A stretch of 64,000 nucleotides of DNA from NCBI GenBank assembly GCA_947561585.1, contig CANNZV010000338.1, positions 186,024 to 250,023 on the forward strand, in the 5' to 3' direction. This DNA comes from Caprella mutica (Eukaryota; Arthropoda; Malacostraca; Amphipoda; Caprellidae). The stretch's first letter is position 1. Every line of letters begins with the position of its first letter. The translations under genes were made by a program, and so were the position numbers. Under the pieces are notes generated by a model that made no database searches, was not told where the DNA came from, and saw only the letters and a program-made list of their open reading frames with translations. Shown in pieces: positions 24,376 through 36,985 of the stretch.

Positions 24376-25860
24376 GCTAGGGCAGAAGATAGAGAGGCTA
24401 GGTATTAATTTCAATACTCATTACTCTGTTTCAATCAGAAAATTGCTGGGGACGAAACTAAAACCTTTATATTTCTAATAATTGAAATTAAATACGATAA
24501 ATATAAAAGTGAATTAGGAAAGATAAATTTTATATATGAAATATTTTTGTACATATAGTGCATTTGACTTTATAAAATAAAATAAAAATTGATTATAAAT
24601 ATAAATATGATTTAGCTATATCATTTGGTTTTGAATGATTAACTATTTTTTTAAAACTATTATGATGGTGTTCGATATATTTAGGCCTAAAACTTTTAAA
24701 CTATAATCTATTATTATAAACTCATATAATGTCCATCAAATACAATGAAAATAACACTACTTTATATCTCCGCACTAATTTATTACCCGAAAGTATAAAG
24801 TACGGAGGATAATTTCCTAATAAATAAATTCTTAATTTAAGGGACCGGGCCACGATTTTGTTAATAATTATCTATGAAGAATAAACATGTCATGAAAATA
24901 GTTAGTAAATATGCATTGGAGATTGTCTCAACATGTTCTATCAGAGCAATAATAATATGGAACATGCCTTATTAAATATGGCGAAAGAAAATATATTTAT
25001 AGCCGTAAAAAATATTGAACGTCAAAAATTGAAAATTAAATTAAATTTCAGTGTTTTGAATTTCAAAAAATCGAAGTTAGTGAATGAGATTTTAAAAAAA
25101 TATAAAAATTAATCTTTGAAAAATAGAAATGAAACATATCATTTTGGTTCATGAAAATATTCAATGATCAGTGGAATTAAAAAAAGCATTTCATTTCATG
25201 ATAACATTGAATATGAGGCGAATCAAAATAGACAAGTTAGTCCTTAAATGCTAGAAAGTGCAAATTCCATTCAAATACACGATTAAAAAGATGAAAAAAC
25301 CATTTGATAATTAGTGTCAGTAGAAAAGTAATTAAAATTAAGTATTCTTGATGAGTTTTCCGCAGTTTGAATGGTGAACACATGTGAATATTATTGCATT
25401 ATTTGGAAGAGAATGATCAGTAAATAATGAAAAATAAAATTACTGGAGATTTCAAGAAAATAATGAGAAATAATAGGAAATGAATGGAAAATAATGAAAA
25501 AAGTTATATGTGGTAGAAAAATAGTATAATTAGATAATAGGAAATTAACTAGTCCCAAATAATAATAAGTAAAAATTAGTGTAAAAATACCTATATTAAT
25601 AGGGGTAACTCACGTAGACTGTTACTACTGTAATATTAAGATGCTGATTAATATCATTATAGTAATAAGTTGCTTAATTACTTGAAATAACTTACTATCA
25701 TACAATGTAGAGAGGTAATTATATAATTATTGTAATAATTAAATTAATAAGTAGATTATAATAATATATAATTACCAATAATGTATGGTTATTGCAATTA
25801 AAAATGCTTCATTAAATATGAAATACATATTAATGAAATAATTAAAGATGCATGATTATT
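24376..25860. other. AT-rich noncoding stretch
   Basis: No exon. Loose GGAAATAATG-type repetition occurs near 25430-25510. It leads into the 23-bp array. Confidence 0.4.
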
Positions 25861-26209
25861 TGAATAATACTACCTATTTAATTAGAATAATATTACCTAT
25901 TTAATTTGAATAATATTACCTATTTCATTTGAATAATATTACCTATTTAATTTGAATAATATTACCTATTTAATTTGAATAATATTACCTATTTAATTTG
26001 AATAATATTACCTATTTAATTTGAATAATATTACCTATTTGATTTGAATAATATTACCTATTTAATTTGAATAATATTACCTATTTAATTTGAATAATAT
26101 TACCTATTTAATTTGAATAATATTACCTATTTAATTTGAATAATATTACCTATTTAATTTGAATAATATTACCTATTTAATTTGAATAATATTACCTATT
26201 TAATTGAAT
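25861..26209 (+). repeat. 23-bp minisatellite, about 15 units
   Basis: Unit of 23 bp containing ACCTATTTAATTTGAATAAT. The period is confirmed by ACCTATT at 25941 and 25964. Nearly homogeneous units with decayed edges (ACTACC near 25868, TAATTGAATA at the end). Confidence 0.95.
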
Positions 26210-27520
26210 ATCTATAATTGGTTTCCATTGAATGTTACTTCATTTTTTCACAATCGTTCAAAGTTAATTTGACAGTTTTACCTAGCTTCATAGTTAGCTT
26301 ATATGCTTCGTTAACTGATTGACTTAGTTAGCTTTAAACTTAATTAGCTTAATTAGCTTACTTATTCAAGAAGATTCCCTAAATGTCAAATCAGAAATGT
26401 TCTTCCCAATACACACTTAAGTGCATCAAATTACCAAGTGTGTCAACATGACACACTAAAGAGATAGCAACTAATTGATGTGTGTTATAAGTTTTACAGC
26501 TTTTCCTCAGAGACAAAATGTACATATTTATCGAAAATAAATAATGTACAAGTCGATAGAGGATACTTACGACGATTAATATTTCGACGAAAATTTTAAA
26601 ACAATTTATTATATATTTACAATATTTACAATTTAACGTAATTCGTTCAAACAAAAAATCCAGATGATAATGTCTAAAATTATGATATTTTACAATAAAA
26701 TACGTTTAATATTTACCGTAAGCGACAAAAATGGACGATCTGCAGATTAAAAATTTTCCGCCTAGGTGTTTATTTTTTTAGTAGTGTTGTTCCTTGTCAT
26801 AGGAGAGAAAAGAGTCTTTTGTAAGTTTATGCCATCGATTATCTTCAATAACAGAGATGTCAATTGCAAGAAATTGCCTAACATTTTGTATTCGATTTTA
26901 TTTTAAGCTGCACGATCGGTCATCTTGCTAATTTCTCGGCGAACACTTTACCAGACTCTGCAGGCTGGAAAGTGAACGGATTGGAACTTTAACCTTCACC
27001 GTCCGAATTCTTTCTCATCAAACATTTGAATAATTTGTATTCAATAGAGAAAAAAAAAATACCCACCGTGAGAGTTCATTATATTTAAATTCTATAATGA
27101 ATTCCTATAAAGAGTTTTTAAAATTTCAAAATGTGTTCCATAACCTTTAAATATCTCAATCATCCAAATCACCCTTTTCACTAAAGTCAATTACATTCGC
27201 TACAATGAAACCTGACGGTTTTTTTGTCTATATTACACAGTAACATATCATACATTGTAGTAACACATTAAATGTACTTATACTAACAATCGTGCATGTA
27301 ACATATTCCACTTCTGACCTCACAACACTTAAAATAAAGGACGAACATAGCCAAATATTTTAGAAATGTATGACCTCTCTGACACTGTAGGTAGGGTTAA
27401 ACGTTAGAAAATATTATTTGGTATGAAGGAATGGGGAAAAGCATTTCTGGCTTCAATGCTCTGGTATCTTTAACATTTTTTGAAAAAAAAAAGATATTTT
27501 GGAAATTCCAAATTCCAACA
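26210..27520. other. Noncoding stretch
   Basis: Loose TTAGCTTA repetition occurs at 26285-26360. A GC-richer interval at 26930-27010 has no coding features. No exon. Confidence 0.4.
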
Positions 27521-27522
27521 AC

Positions 27523-27602
27523 GAGAGAATTTTTATGGTGGGGCAATAGAAGAATAAGATGGGGTTTTAATCTCTTGTGTTCCCCACCATAATGTTCTCT
27601 CT
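27523..27602. mobile_element. Palindromic 'GTTATGGTGGGGCC' MITE copy
   Basis: Left arm GAGAGAATTTTTATGGTGGG and right arm TCCCCACCATAATGTTCTCT around a short centre. Total about 80 bp. Same family as 15070-15515, 31317-31394, 57372-57451 and others. Confidence 0.65.
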
Positions 27603-27661
27603 ATGTATAATATGATTTTCTCTATTTAACCTATATATCAAAATAGTTAGTATTGTAGCTA

Positions 27662-27843
27662 TACCGTAGAACTAACTCCTCTATAGCGAACGTAGCGTTC
27701 TGAGTAATAGAATTTCCTATACAGTGAGTAAATTTTCTTTAGTCTGTCTTGAATTGCCATTAGTTTTAGAAAAATAATTCTCACTATAAAGTCTACTTCA
27801 TTACTCAGGACACTACTTTCACTATAGAAGAGTTGCTACTGTA
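27662..27843. mobile_element. pogo-like (Tc1/mariner) MITE, copy 1
   Basis: Ends TACCGTAGAACTAACTCCTC and, on the minus strand, TACAGTAGCAACTCTTCTAT. Both continue with ATAGYGAA and CTGAGTAATRGAA, giving terminal inverted repeats of about 45 bp flanked by TA. The left end carries a 4-bp insertion relative to 40376. CAGTARRACYYCTCTATA termini with a TA target duplication fit the pogo branch of Tc1/mariner. No transposase is encoded. Confidence 0.6.
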
Positions 27844-27952
27844 TATTTATAAAATCTTGGAATAAAAGTAAAAAATAATGAAACATTATTAACAAAATGA
27901 TTCAAAACAAAGAATCATAATTTCAATATTAATTAAATAATTCGGTTCTATA

Positions 27953-28050
27953 ATTAACGTCTGTTTCGGAACAAAAGGCCATATATCGGTGACGTTAAAA
28001 GGAAATTAAGTACAAGGGACTGGAAGAAGCAGTCAGAAAGGAAAGTGGCA
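27953..28050 (+). pseudogene. Dispersed decayed coding repeat, copy 3
   Basis: Contains EQKAI and then KYKGLEEAVRKESG in one frame with two stops between. It breaks off abruptly at the TTTAATAATAATT boundary. Short internal fragment of the family at 23070-23430, 24056-24375 and 50165-50430. Confidence 0.4.
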
Positions 28051-30001
28051 TTTAATAATAATTCTCTTTTCTAATATAAATAGAGAAATATAAATATAAA
28101 TAAATATTAAATAAAAAGACCTGAAATTAAAATCAATAAATAACCATTATTTTTAAACATATTTTAGACGTTTCTAAAGATATGGTCTTAAATCTTCAAG
28201 AATATTTTTTTTCCATTCAAATTAAAAAAAAATCACCAGTACTATATATCTTTATTTATATGTGTACCTATTCATTTAATTCACCTTACAGTTATAAACT
28301 GAAGAGATGAATGCAATACAAATGTAAATTATCACTCAAATGACATTGAATTCAGTTGACAATGAAAATGTCCATGGCCATTAAAAATAAAGGATTATAT
28401 TTACGTGATCACATTTGAATTTTATTTGTTTAATCTGGAATTTCCATAAACCAGTTAACGATGTTTCCAGGGACAATGTTGTCCCTATATTGTCCCGACA
28501 TTGCAGCAACATTGGAAAAATGTTGTTTGAACAAACATTAATTAGTTTATTAATAAATAAAATGAATAGTTAACTTAATTTAAATTTACAGTTCTAATTT
28601 TTTGAGAAAATACTCAATGTTATGTTACTGGACGGAGAAAAATACTAATATTTCTTTTATAATAAGTGCTCGGGTGGCAATTGAATATATGTCCGACGAC
28701 CGATAAACAAGAAACGAATACACTGTTGTAACGATACAATAAACTATATTAATCATTATTATTGGTAATCATTTTTAAAATAAAAGTGAGTTCAGAAAAA
28801 AAAACGATTTTTTTTTCATTGAAAATTAGAAACTAGAGAGTATATTCATTAATCCAATCATTTATTAATTAATTAATTCATTTATTCAATCATTTATTCA
28901 TTTATTGAATTGATTTATGAAAGTATTTATTGAAATGATTTATGAAAGTAGAAATTTTGAACAAGATGAATAATTTTTTTAATATCTTGACATTAATTAT
29001 TTAAATTCTTTAAATCATTAAATTCGCTTGTTAGTGAGAATGTAATTTATTTAATAGACGCCTAAGGAATGGTAAAAAGACTAATACAGACACTCGTATA
29101 TCTTCTTAAATATTCGATAATATTGACAGCAAACTTCATCTAAAGTAATATTAAAAGTAATAATATCGAAATATTAATAATTGAATAAAGTTAAAAAAAT
29201 ATACTGCAAAAAAAATAGCCGAATATTTTCATCCAAGTGATTAAATATCCGGACATCACTTTTGAACCACTCAGAAATTGTAATATTATTTTCTTTAAAT
29301 ATCTTTAAATGTTACCGAACCATAAATCTAAAGCGACTCCGTACAAGCAAAACTAGGAAACATAGCTAAAAAGAAGTATCATTAATCATTAAAAAATGGC
29401 AATTTGATACGCACATATGAATCACTTACAAAACCAAAAATATATAATTGTCAATAATCAATATTTTTTGCGCCTGCTTCCCTTTTTGGAAGAATTTTTG
29501 GGGCGTGTAAGACGTCAGTTGTTGAATGTACACATAAATCTAGACTGTATAGCAATAAGGTGGGTAAAAATTATTGATTTACTTTTTTATATTTAATTTA
29601 TAAAGTTATTAATATAATATATGCTAAAACAAGATGCCTAAAGACACCTGAATTCACAATATTTACATTATTATAATTTCGTCAATGTGATAATTAAGAT
29701 AATTACATAGTAAATCTCTAATGCCATAAGATAAAGTCTTCAAATATCATATATTTGCATATTGGCAATTTATCAGGAAAAATAGAACATAAATTGCTTA
29801 TTAGTAACAATGTAAACTATTGTTACTTTAAAATCAATGTCCAAAACTAGATCACCGTAAAAAATTATGGGTGTGTTAGACTGTCAAATTGAATCTAACT
29901 TATAAGTATATTTCTTGCAATAAAAAACAAAAATTCGACAAATTTAAATTTTTTACTGAATTGATGTAATTACATTATATAGGTAATGTTATGTATCTAC
30001 C
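28051..30001. other. AT-rich noncoding stretch
   Basis: No exon. A short palindrome GGGACAATGTTGTCCC lies at 28470-28485 inside a TTGTCCC/ACATTG-rich patch. TTATTAATTAATTAATTC-type sequence occurs near 28860. Confidence 0.4.
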
Positions 30002-30490
30002 ATCTACCCCATCAATTGGGTTCCTCTAGCCCCATTAAGTGGTGTCCTCTAGCCCTATTAAGTGGTGTCATCTAGCCCCATTAAGTGGTGTCATCTAGCC
30101 CCATTAAGTGGTGGTGTCCTCTAGCCTCATTGAGTGGTGTCATCTAGCCCCATTAAGTGGTGGTGTCCTCTAGCCTCATTGAGTGGTGTCATCTAGCCCC
30201 ATTAAGTGGTGGTGTCCTCTAGCCTCATTGAGTGGTGTCATCTAGCCCCATTAAGTGGTGGTGTCCTCTAGCCTCATTGAGTGGTGTCATCTAGCCCCAT
30301 TAAGTGGTGGTGTCCTCTAGCCTCATTGAGTGGTGTCCTCTAGCCCGCATCAAGTGCTGTCCTCTAGCCTCATTGAGTGGTGTCCTCTAGCCTCATTGAG
30401 TGGTGTCCTCTAGCCCCATCAAGTGGTGTCCTCTAGCTCCATCAAGTGGTGTCCTCTAGCCCCTTCAAGTGGTGTCCTTGAGTGGGACAT
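30002..30490 (+). repeat. 23/26-bp minisatellite with 49-bp higher-order unit, about 20 units
   Basis: Basic unit of 23 bp (CTAGCCCCATTAAGTGGTGT plus CCT). A 26-bp variant has an extra GTG. From about 30110 to 30345 the two alternate as a 49-bp dimer (GTGGTGTCCT at 30111 and 30160). It is GC-richer than any neighbour. The 3' end decays near 30480. Confidence 0.93.
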
Positions 30491-30594
30491 CGCAATAAGG
30501 TGTTTATCTTCTGCGTAGCAACATCTCATAGGGCTGAGTAGCGCAAAAAAAAAATCAGTCGGTACCTTTAGACTTGAGTCTTCAAAGTACTTCC

Positions 30595-30770
30595 AGTCAT
30601 TGCTATTCGTACGGGAAAAGACTTTTCATTGTATTTAGTCAGCTAGTCTGTGTTATTCGTACGGGAAAAGACTTTTCATTGTTTTTAATTATGTAGTCTA
30701 TGATATTTGTACGTGAATCGAATATTTAAATGTTTTAATTATGTAGTTATAGTTCATGCTATTCATAAAT
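30595..30770 (+). repeat. Short duplication with unit near 51 bp
   Basis: TATTCGTACGGGAAAAGACT followed by TTTCATTGT occurs at about 30604 and 30655. A third, degraded copy (ATTTGTACGTGAATCG) lies near 30704. Each is followed by TAGTCTRTG/TAGTTATAG. Confidence 0.75.
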
Positions 30771-31316
30771 GAATTAATTTAATTTAACTTAAAGCAAATT
30801 CCGCTTAATTAAGAGGTTACAATATTTCATTACTCTTTAAAAGAACTCAAACTACTCTACAAGAACCAAATAGAACAAAAAGTAACTTATATTACTATCA
30901 GTTACTTACTTCATAGCTTGAAGCGATGCTTCGAGGAGTATATGCTCTAGTAATTAAACTTATCTAAATACACTATATCCTGCATTTAACATAAAAACTA
31001 ACATGTCATTACAGTTAACAGAGGTAAAAACAGTTAAAAATGTCAAAGTCAATTAAATTATTCAACATTATACCTCAGTCTCAACCATCCGTAACTGATA
31101 TTGTTTTATCTGTTAAATAATCTTCTACAGTAGTTTTCGGTTGACATTTGCGCTTGTGATGATGAGCGGGGCAGTTCAGGGACGCAAAAACTTGCCGAAG
31201 ATGTTATCCAAGGCAGATCAGACAAGCTCTTAGATTCAATTGATACTGCAGCATAAATCAGAGCGAAAAAGAAGAGTTTGATACACTTAATGGTATCATT
31301 ATACAGGTAATGAGAT

Positions 31317-31394
31317 GAGAAAGTTATGGTGGGCCATAGAAGATTAAGTGTGGCACTCTTGTAATCTCCTATGGCCCGACCATAATTTTCTCTG
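31317..31394. mobile_element. Palindromic 'GTTATGGTGGGGCC' MITE copy (best preserved)
   Basis: Left arm GAGAAAGTTATGGTGGGCCA then TAGAAGATTA. Right arm TAATCTCCTATGGCCCGACC then ATAATTTTCTCTGG. About 78 bp with a short centre. Both arms lie within the open frame at 31106-31441, which is therefore not a gene. Confidence 0.7.
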
Positions 31395-31862
31395 GTTTTG
31401 GAGATAAGATCGTACGCTACGAAATTTCTTTTAATGATCAAAATTGGAGTTTGAAATGGAGGTAAAATTTTATGAAATTGAACATAGTTTACTATTTTGA
31501 ATTAGAAAAATAAGCAAAACAGACTTTCTACTCAGATAATTCTTATTATAATATATTAACTACATTATGTATTTATAGATGCAATATTATTAGAAATACA
31601 CAACTTTATTCAGTAGAAAAAACGAAACAATCGGTATAGAATATTACCAACCTCTCACAGGCTTTATTTCTGAAGAGGTCTCAATGTTCTCGGTTTCTAT
31701 TCATTATTTCCATGAATTATTCAAGTAAAGGGTCATAACTTGTAGTGTTCACATCAAAATATTACTGCAATTTGGGCACGATCACGCCAAAGAAATGAAG
31801 ATATTACCATAAATTATAAACACTCTGTTCAAAACACCGTCTGAAAACATAACAGTGATGCA

Positions 31863-31957
31863 TTTGGTACCACGGATGCTATTTGGTACCATGGATGCTA
31901 TTGGTACCATGGATACTATTGGTACCATGGATGCTGCTTGGTATCATGGATGCTATC
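31863..31957 (+). repeat. 18/19-bp minisatellite (GGTACCATGGATGCTATT), five units
   Basis: GGTACC or GGTATC at 31866, 31885, 31903, 31921 and 31940. Each unit contains the palindromes GGTACC and CCATGG. Confidence 0.88.
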
Positions 31958-31980
31958 GACAAAATTAAATTTCCATACAA

Positions 31981-32060
31981 GAGAAAGTTATGGTGGGGCC
32001 AACGATGATTAAGGGAGAATGGTATTTAGATCATTTACAGATAACCTAATTTTTTCTGGT
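31981..32060. mobile_element. Degraded palindromic 'GTTATGGTGGGGCC' MITE
   Basis: Left arm GAGAAAGTTATGGTGGGGCC well preserved. The right arm is reduced to TAATTTTTTCTGG. Confidence 0.5.
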
Positions 32061-34135
32061 TAGTTTTACTATGCTATGAAAAAGATATAAAATTGTTATT
32101 TTATAATTTAAAAAATAAATAAAAATATTCTAGAAGTATAAATTTGGTTAAAATAGAATTAAGATTATTATATTTACCATAAGAATCAGTTAAAAGATAT
32201 TTGTTAAACAACGTTCTTAAAAAGTAGGGAAAGTTTTAAGTTATTGAACGGTTAAATATTTTAAATCATTATAAAAAAAAAACATATATTTATTTTATTT
32301 CATATCCATGGTACCTACCTGCAGTTAAATTTAATTTTCAATTTTTATCCGAAACCGTTCCATACCTCACAAGTTACCCTAAAATAATGAATGCAGTATA
32401 GTTTGAATGTTCTTCTCGCGCTTGAATTCCATATTGGAGGAGTAAAAGTTCAACCCTGACCAGAACAGACAATGAGCAAATATTCCTCTTCTTATTTTGA
32501 CTAATGTCAACATGACATTTCCATTAATTGGAATTGGTAGAACGTGGATGAGTACAACTGCAAGCAGACCGGGGAACGAATGGGTGATTAACTTTTATTG
32601 AGGTGTTAATTATATAAAAGCTTGAAAAGTAAGTTGGGTTGTGACAATTTTAAAATTATAGATCTGGAAAATATTATAAGTGGAGAGAATTAAAGAGTAT
32701 TGCATAGTTCTAAACCACATAGTTTAGTCTATGATATTCTTAAGATCTGTGATTTTAAAAGCTTCACACAATTCTAATTATAAGCCAGTTGTTCATACTC
32801 CTATTTATTAATAGAAATAATGTCCTTCACGTGTTTGAAAGCTGTAGAGTGTTCCTTAATTGTGCAACAGTCTGTATAAATCTATGCAAATGTATTTGCA
32901 CCATAAAACATCAGCAGGACTACAACCTACTTGCTGGAAGATTAGCTACCTAGACTACCTAGTTCACGACACGGGCCACTGCGTTCGCAAAGAGCCTTTC
33001 GACTTACTCTAGCCAATAGGGTTTTTGCATTAATTACATAAGCAACGAGAGATACTTTATTGACCTCAGTTATTTAATTATGTAAACCAACTAGTTCGTT
33101 AAATTCCATGGAATATCTAATTAAAATGAATTAATGGTATCACATTTATCTTGATTGAATATTTTCAATGCAAAAAATATATTTTGGTAATGGATATAAA
33201 AATAATGTGATGGATTTTTCTTATGTTTAAAGATATTTAGATTATGTACTTATTTAATTGAATGACTATCATATAATCAATAACACGATTTCCTGTTCAT
33301 TTAATTTAAAGTGACTTCAATCAATTAAAGAAATGATAAGTAGCACCACGTGTAGTTTCACTATCTTGATTTTCTTCATTTTTCCTAACCTTAAAAATAG
33401 TTCCAATTCAAGCCTAATGTAAAGACGGAAGAAATATGCGATAATTATACAAGAGTAGCAATAAATTAACCATTTAGAAGTGATAAGGTATATAGATTGG
33501 TATTTACTCTGGCTATAATCCGACAGTAATTAAAATATATTACAGACCGAAGGTATGACATTACATGAATTGCAGACCGATGCATCATATTAATGTTCTC
33601 CAAACAGCTGGAGTTGCAGTATAAATTACTTTGTATGCCATATGGAATACAATCGAACAGACAGAGGTAATGTTTTGTTAGAGTTTAGAAAAACATACTA
33701 CGAGTGTTTACATTTCTTCTGAGCGAAAAGAAAGATGGCGGATAAGATCGGTAGTGGTGGTGCATTGAAGTCTCCTTATTTTTTTCACATTAAATCGCTT
33801 GTAATGTTCATTAATATAAATTGGCCAATAGATCAATAGAAGAAAGGAATAATTTATGTCTTGAGTTGATTTATGGGTTGTGATATTGAATAAATAGAAC
33901 ATTATTTTAACTTTAATGGCAGATTTCAATTTAAAGTTGTACAGTATTGCTTGATAATAAGTTTCTCCAACACGTAGCAGCTCAATGCCTTTTAAATTAT
34001 AACTAATCACTTTCTAGCACTAAATAGGTTGATGTATTGAACTAAACACATTATTTATTACTTCAAATATCATTAATATGAAACATCGACTATGCAAGAA
34101 TAATTGGTAAAAAATGAATTATTTAAATCTACCTG
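32061..34135. other. Noncoding stretch
   Basis: No convincing exon. GC-richer unique DNA occurs at 32360-32600 and 32900-33020. Nothing further recognised. Confidence 0.4.
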
Positions 34136-34204
34136 GAGAAAGTTATTACGAAATATAATATCCCATCTTAATCTTCTACAGCCCACCACAATTTTCTATC
34201 CAGG
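34131..34204. mobile_element. Degraded palindromic MITE copy
   Basis: CCTGGAGAAAGTTAT at one end and CCACAATTTTCTATCCAGG at the other, with TCTTAATCTTCTACAGCCCA inside. The outermost CCTGGA/TCCAGG gives the likely true termini of the family. Read on the minus strand, the left end forms CTTTCTCCAG|GTAGAT, an acceptor/donor-like junction. Confidence 0.5.
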
Positions 34205-35430
34205 TATATATTGCATTAGTTATTTCAAATGAACCAAAACACTCTTTTAGAATTTAAATTCCTTAATAATTATAAAAAAAGTCCCTTCAAATATATATTT
34301 TTTGATAAGTTTAACTTTCTGGTTTTCTCAAAAGTGAGTAAATATAGATACCCAAAATTAGGTATAACTTACAATATATCTTGTAAACAACAATGAATAT
34401 TATTGCTAGTTTAGATACGCGTCACTTTAGCTGAAAAACACTTAGGAGTATTTCTGTATCGTTTAAGTACTGGCTACAACATTTAGCGTATAACATTTAC
34501 CATAGATAAGAGTAAAGAGACTCTGATAATGCGATGAAGATTTATAGACGGGTAGATTTATAGAAGGGTGAATTCTTCCCATAGAAACAGGGGTGCAAGA
34601 TTACACGCAACAAGTGAAAACTTATAAACGCATTTCTTAGAGATAACGACTTGTAGGTAGATATTTGCGGTCGTACAATGTAACGAAGACTAAGATAAGT
34701 AAAAGTAATAATACTACATGTAAGTCTACCACTTTATAGTAAAACCTAGCATTAAATACTGAGGTTTATATTTCGTATTATGCAAATTGAAGTTTTAATA
34801 TCCTAGGCAAATATTATTTTCATCGACTGGATTTTATAGTTAAAATTACATAGTTAATAAAGTCTTTGTTGTCTATTATTGGCCATTTATAGGCTCTATA
34901 GAAAACCCTTTAAAGGCCCCTATAATTATCCGCTGGTACAGAAAACATAAATGTCAACAGTCCTTTACGGAAAGGCTAAATTATGCCAAAGTAAACATTG
35001 TGAATTTTTGGCAACGGTTCTTCATAAATTTAATGTAGACAAAGGACTAAATATCCCGGAAAAAAACTCCGTCTATAGCCATAAGTTTTGTTAAAAAAGT
35101 ATAAATCAAATTAAACTAATGGAAAAATATTATCATTTCGTTCAAAGCAATTATAAATTTGAAAACAAATAGTTAGTTATAGGTATATAATGCACTCAGA
35201 AACCATAATTGAAATTCATTTGCAACGATAATATCAGGTAATTATTGAATGAATTTTTAATGTCGTATTTATTCTTTAACAAAAATGATGCATTTAAGCT
35301 GGAGGTTAATGGATATCAGTAAATGGAGTAACTGAAATATTTAAAATTTAACATCACATGGAATAACAAATCAGTGACAAGTAAAGCTTACAGTTATGAC
35401 TAAAGAAATCAATCAGATGCAAAATAAAAT
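34205..35430. other. AT-rich noncoding stretch
   Basis: No exon, RNA gene or repeat recognised. Confidence 0.4.
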
Positions 35431-35444
35431 TAGCGTTATATCTT

Positions 35445-35610
35445 GAACAGCCAGTCAAATACTAGCTAATGACAGCGTCACATGTAAATCAGCCAATCAA
35501 GTACTAGCTAAAGACAGCGTCACAGGAAAAATAACCAATCAAGTCACAGGCAAAATAAACAAGCAAGTACTAGCTAAAGACAGCATCTTTAGCTAGTACT
35601 TGGTAATTGA
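35445..35610 (+). repeat. Tandem repeat ending in a perfect 17-bp hairpin
   Basis: The phrase TACTAGCTAAAGACAGCGTC occurs at about 35499, in variant form at 35459, and again at 35568. The last unit is followed by its exact inverse: CAAGTACTAGCTAAAGA (35564-35580), loop CAGCA, reverse complement 35586-35602. This suggests the terminal unit was copied back on itself, for example by hairpin-primed synthesis or a foldback event. Confidence 0.8.
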
Positions 35611-36438
35611 AAGGAAGAAAAAGAAAAGTTCTATAACATCCTCAAGATTTGATCGACTATGAATACATCAAAGAAAATATAATTAATATTTAGCTGTTTA
35701 TTATTCCATAGTTTATAACTTATCATTTTGTAAGCTATGTCTTTAAAATAATAGTATTTATACTTCATATCAAACTCTTTAATATTGATAAGTATATTAT
35801 TAACTGTATAGTTTTGCCATTCATTAATATTTATGACATGAAATTAAATACTGAAGATTAATCTTTAAAAATAGATTTTTATGAAACATACACATATTTT
35901 TCTCTATTGTTATTTCAAACAGCTTTGATCTATTTAATTTCTCCTCTTAAAGTTATTATCCCAAACAAAAGCAATATATAGTCGCTATAGAGCAAAATAG
36001 CGCTATTTTTAGTGCTGGTAATATATATAGCAATAGATAACAAAAGGTTAAGTGTTGTTTCTAACAAATTACGACTTTTAGAACTTTGAAATAGTATGTT
36101 AAGCGGTAATTTATTGAGCTGATTTTCAGAGATATTTATTCACATTTTGACATTTTGTTAATACCAATTACAATTCACATATCATTAAAAATGTCTCTGA
36201 TAATTTGTTACAATTATCTCTAGATTAAATTTAAACTGAATAATATAGTTTGGTTAATTTATGCACTGTACAAGCATAAGAAATTTAGTAATGCTAGTTT
36301 AAAATATGCTTTGGCTGGCTGTGAATTGATATATTATATATATTGATATCAATGGATGATAAAAGATAAGTAAATATTTATTTTTGGAAATGATAATTTT
36401 TGGAAATGATAACTTCAATTCATTTACCAATTTATAAA
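35611..36438. other. AT-rich noncoding stretch
   Basis: Nothing recognised. Confidence 0.4.
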
Positions 36439-36545
36439 GATTAATGACTTACATTAAGATTAATTTAAGAAGAGATTAAGAGAAGATTAATGACTTACAT
36501 TAAGATTAATTTAAGAAAAGATTAAGAGAAGATTAATGACTTATA
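36439..36545 (+). repeat. 46-bp duplication, about 2.3 units
   Basis: GATTAATGACTTACATTAAG begins at 36439 and 36485, and a partial unit begins at 36531. The period is 46 bp. Confidence 0.85.
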
Positions 36546-36699
36546 TATTTTTATTTATAAGGATAATTTTCCTAATTAAATTTTGACGAATTGTTTATAT
36601 TTCAATATAATGGAAAATAAATGGAAAAATTTCATTTATTGTCTCGAGAGTTGTGAATTCAATGAATTTCTTTTAGAAGTACTTTTAAATTGAGGTGAA

Positions 36700-36985
36700 A
36701 ATAAGGAATTATAGGGAATAAATAGGGAATTAAATGGAATGAATAGGGAATTATAGGGAATAAATAGGGAAGTATAGGGAATAAATAGGGAATTATAGGG
36801 AATAAATTGGGAATTATAGGGAATTATAGGGAATAAATAGGGAAGTATAGGGAATGAATAGGGAATAAATAGGGAATTATTGGGAATAAATTGGGAATTA
36901 TAGGGAATAAATAGGGAATTATAAGGAATAAATAGGGAATTATAGGGAATAAATAGTGAATTATAGGGTATAAGTAAGCAATTAT
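36700..36985 (+). repeat. 21-bp family minisatellite (GGGAATTATAGGGAATAAAT)
   Basis: Irregular tandem arrangement of TAGGGAAT-containing blocks (10-11 bp sub-units, often paired as 21 bp) with variants GGGAAGTATA and GGGAATAAATTG. An open minus-strand frame (36636-37187) with a repeated IPYNSLF peptide is an artefact of this unit. Confidence 0.9.

Noticed and set aside
31106..31441. 111-codon frame on the minus strand
   Set aside because: Contains a complete palindromic MITE and has no splice support.
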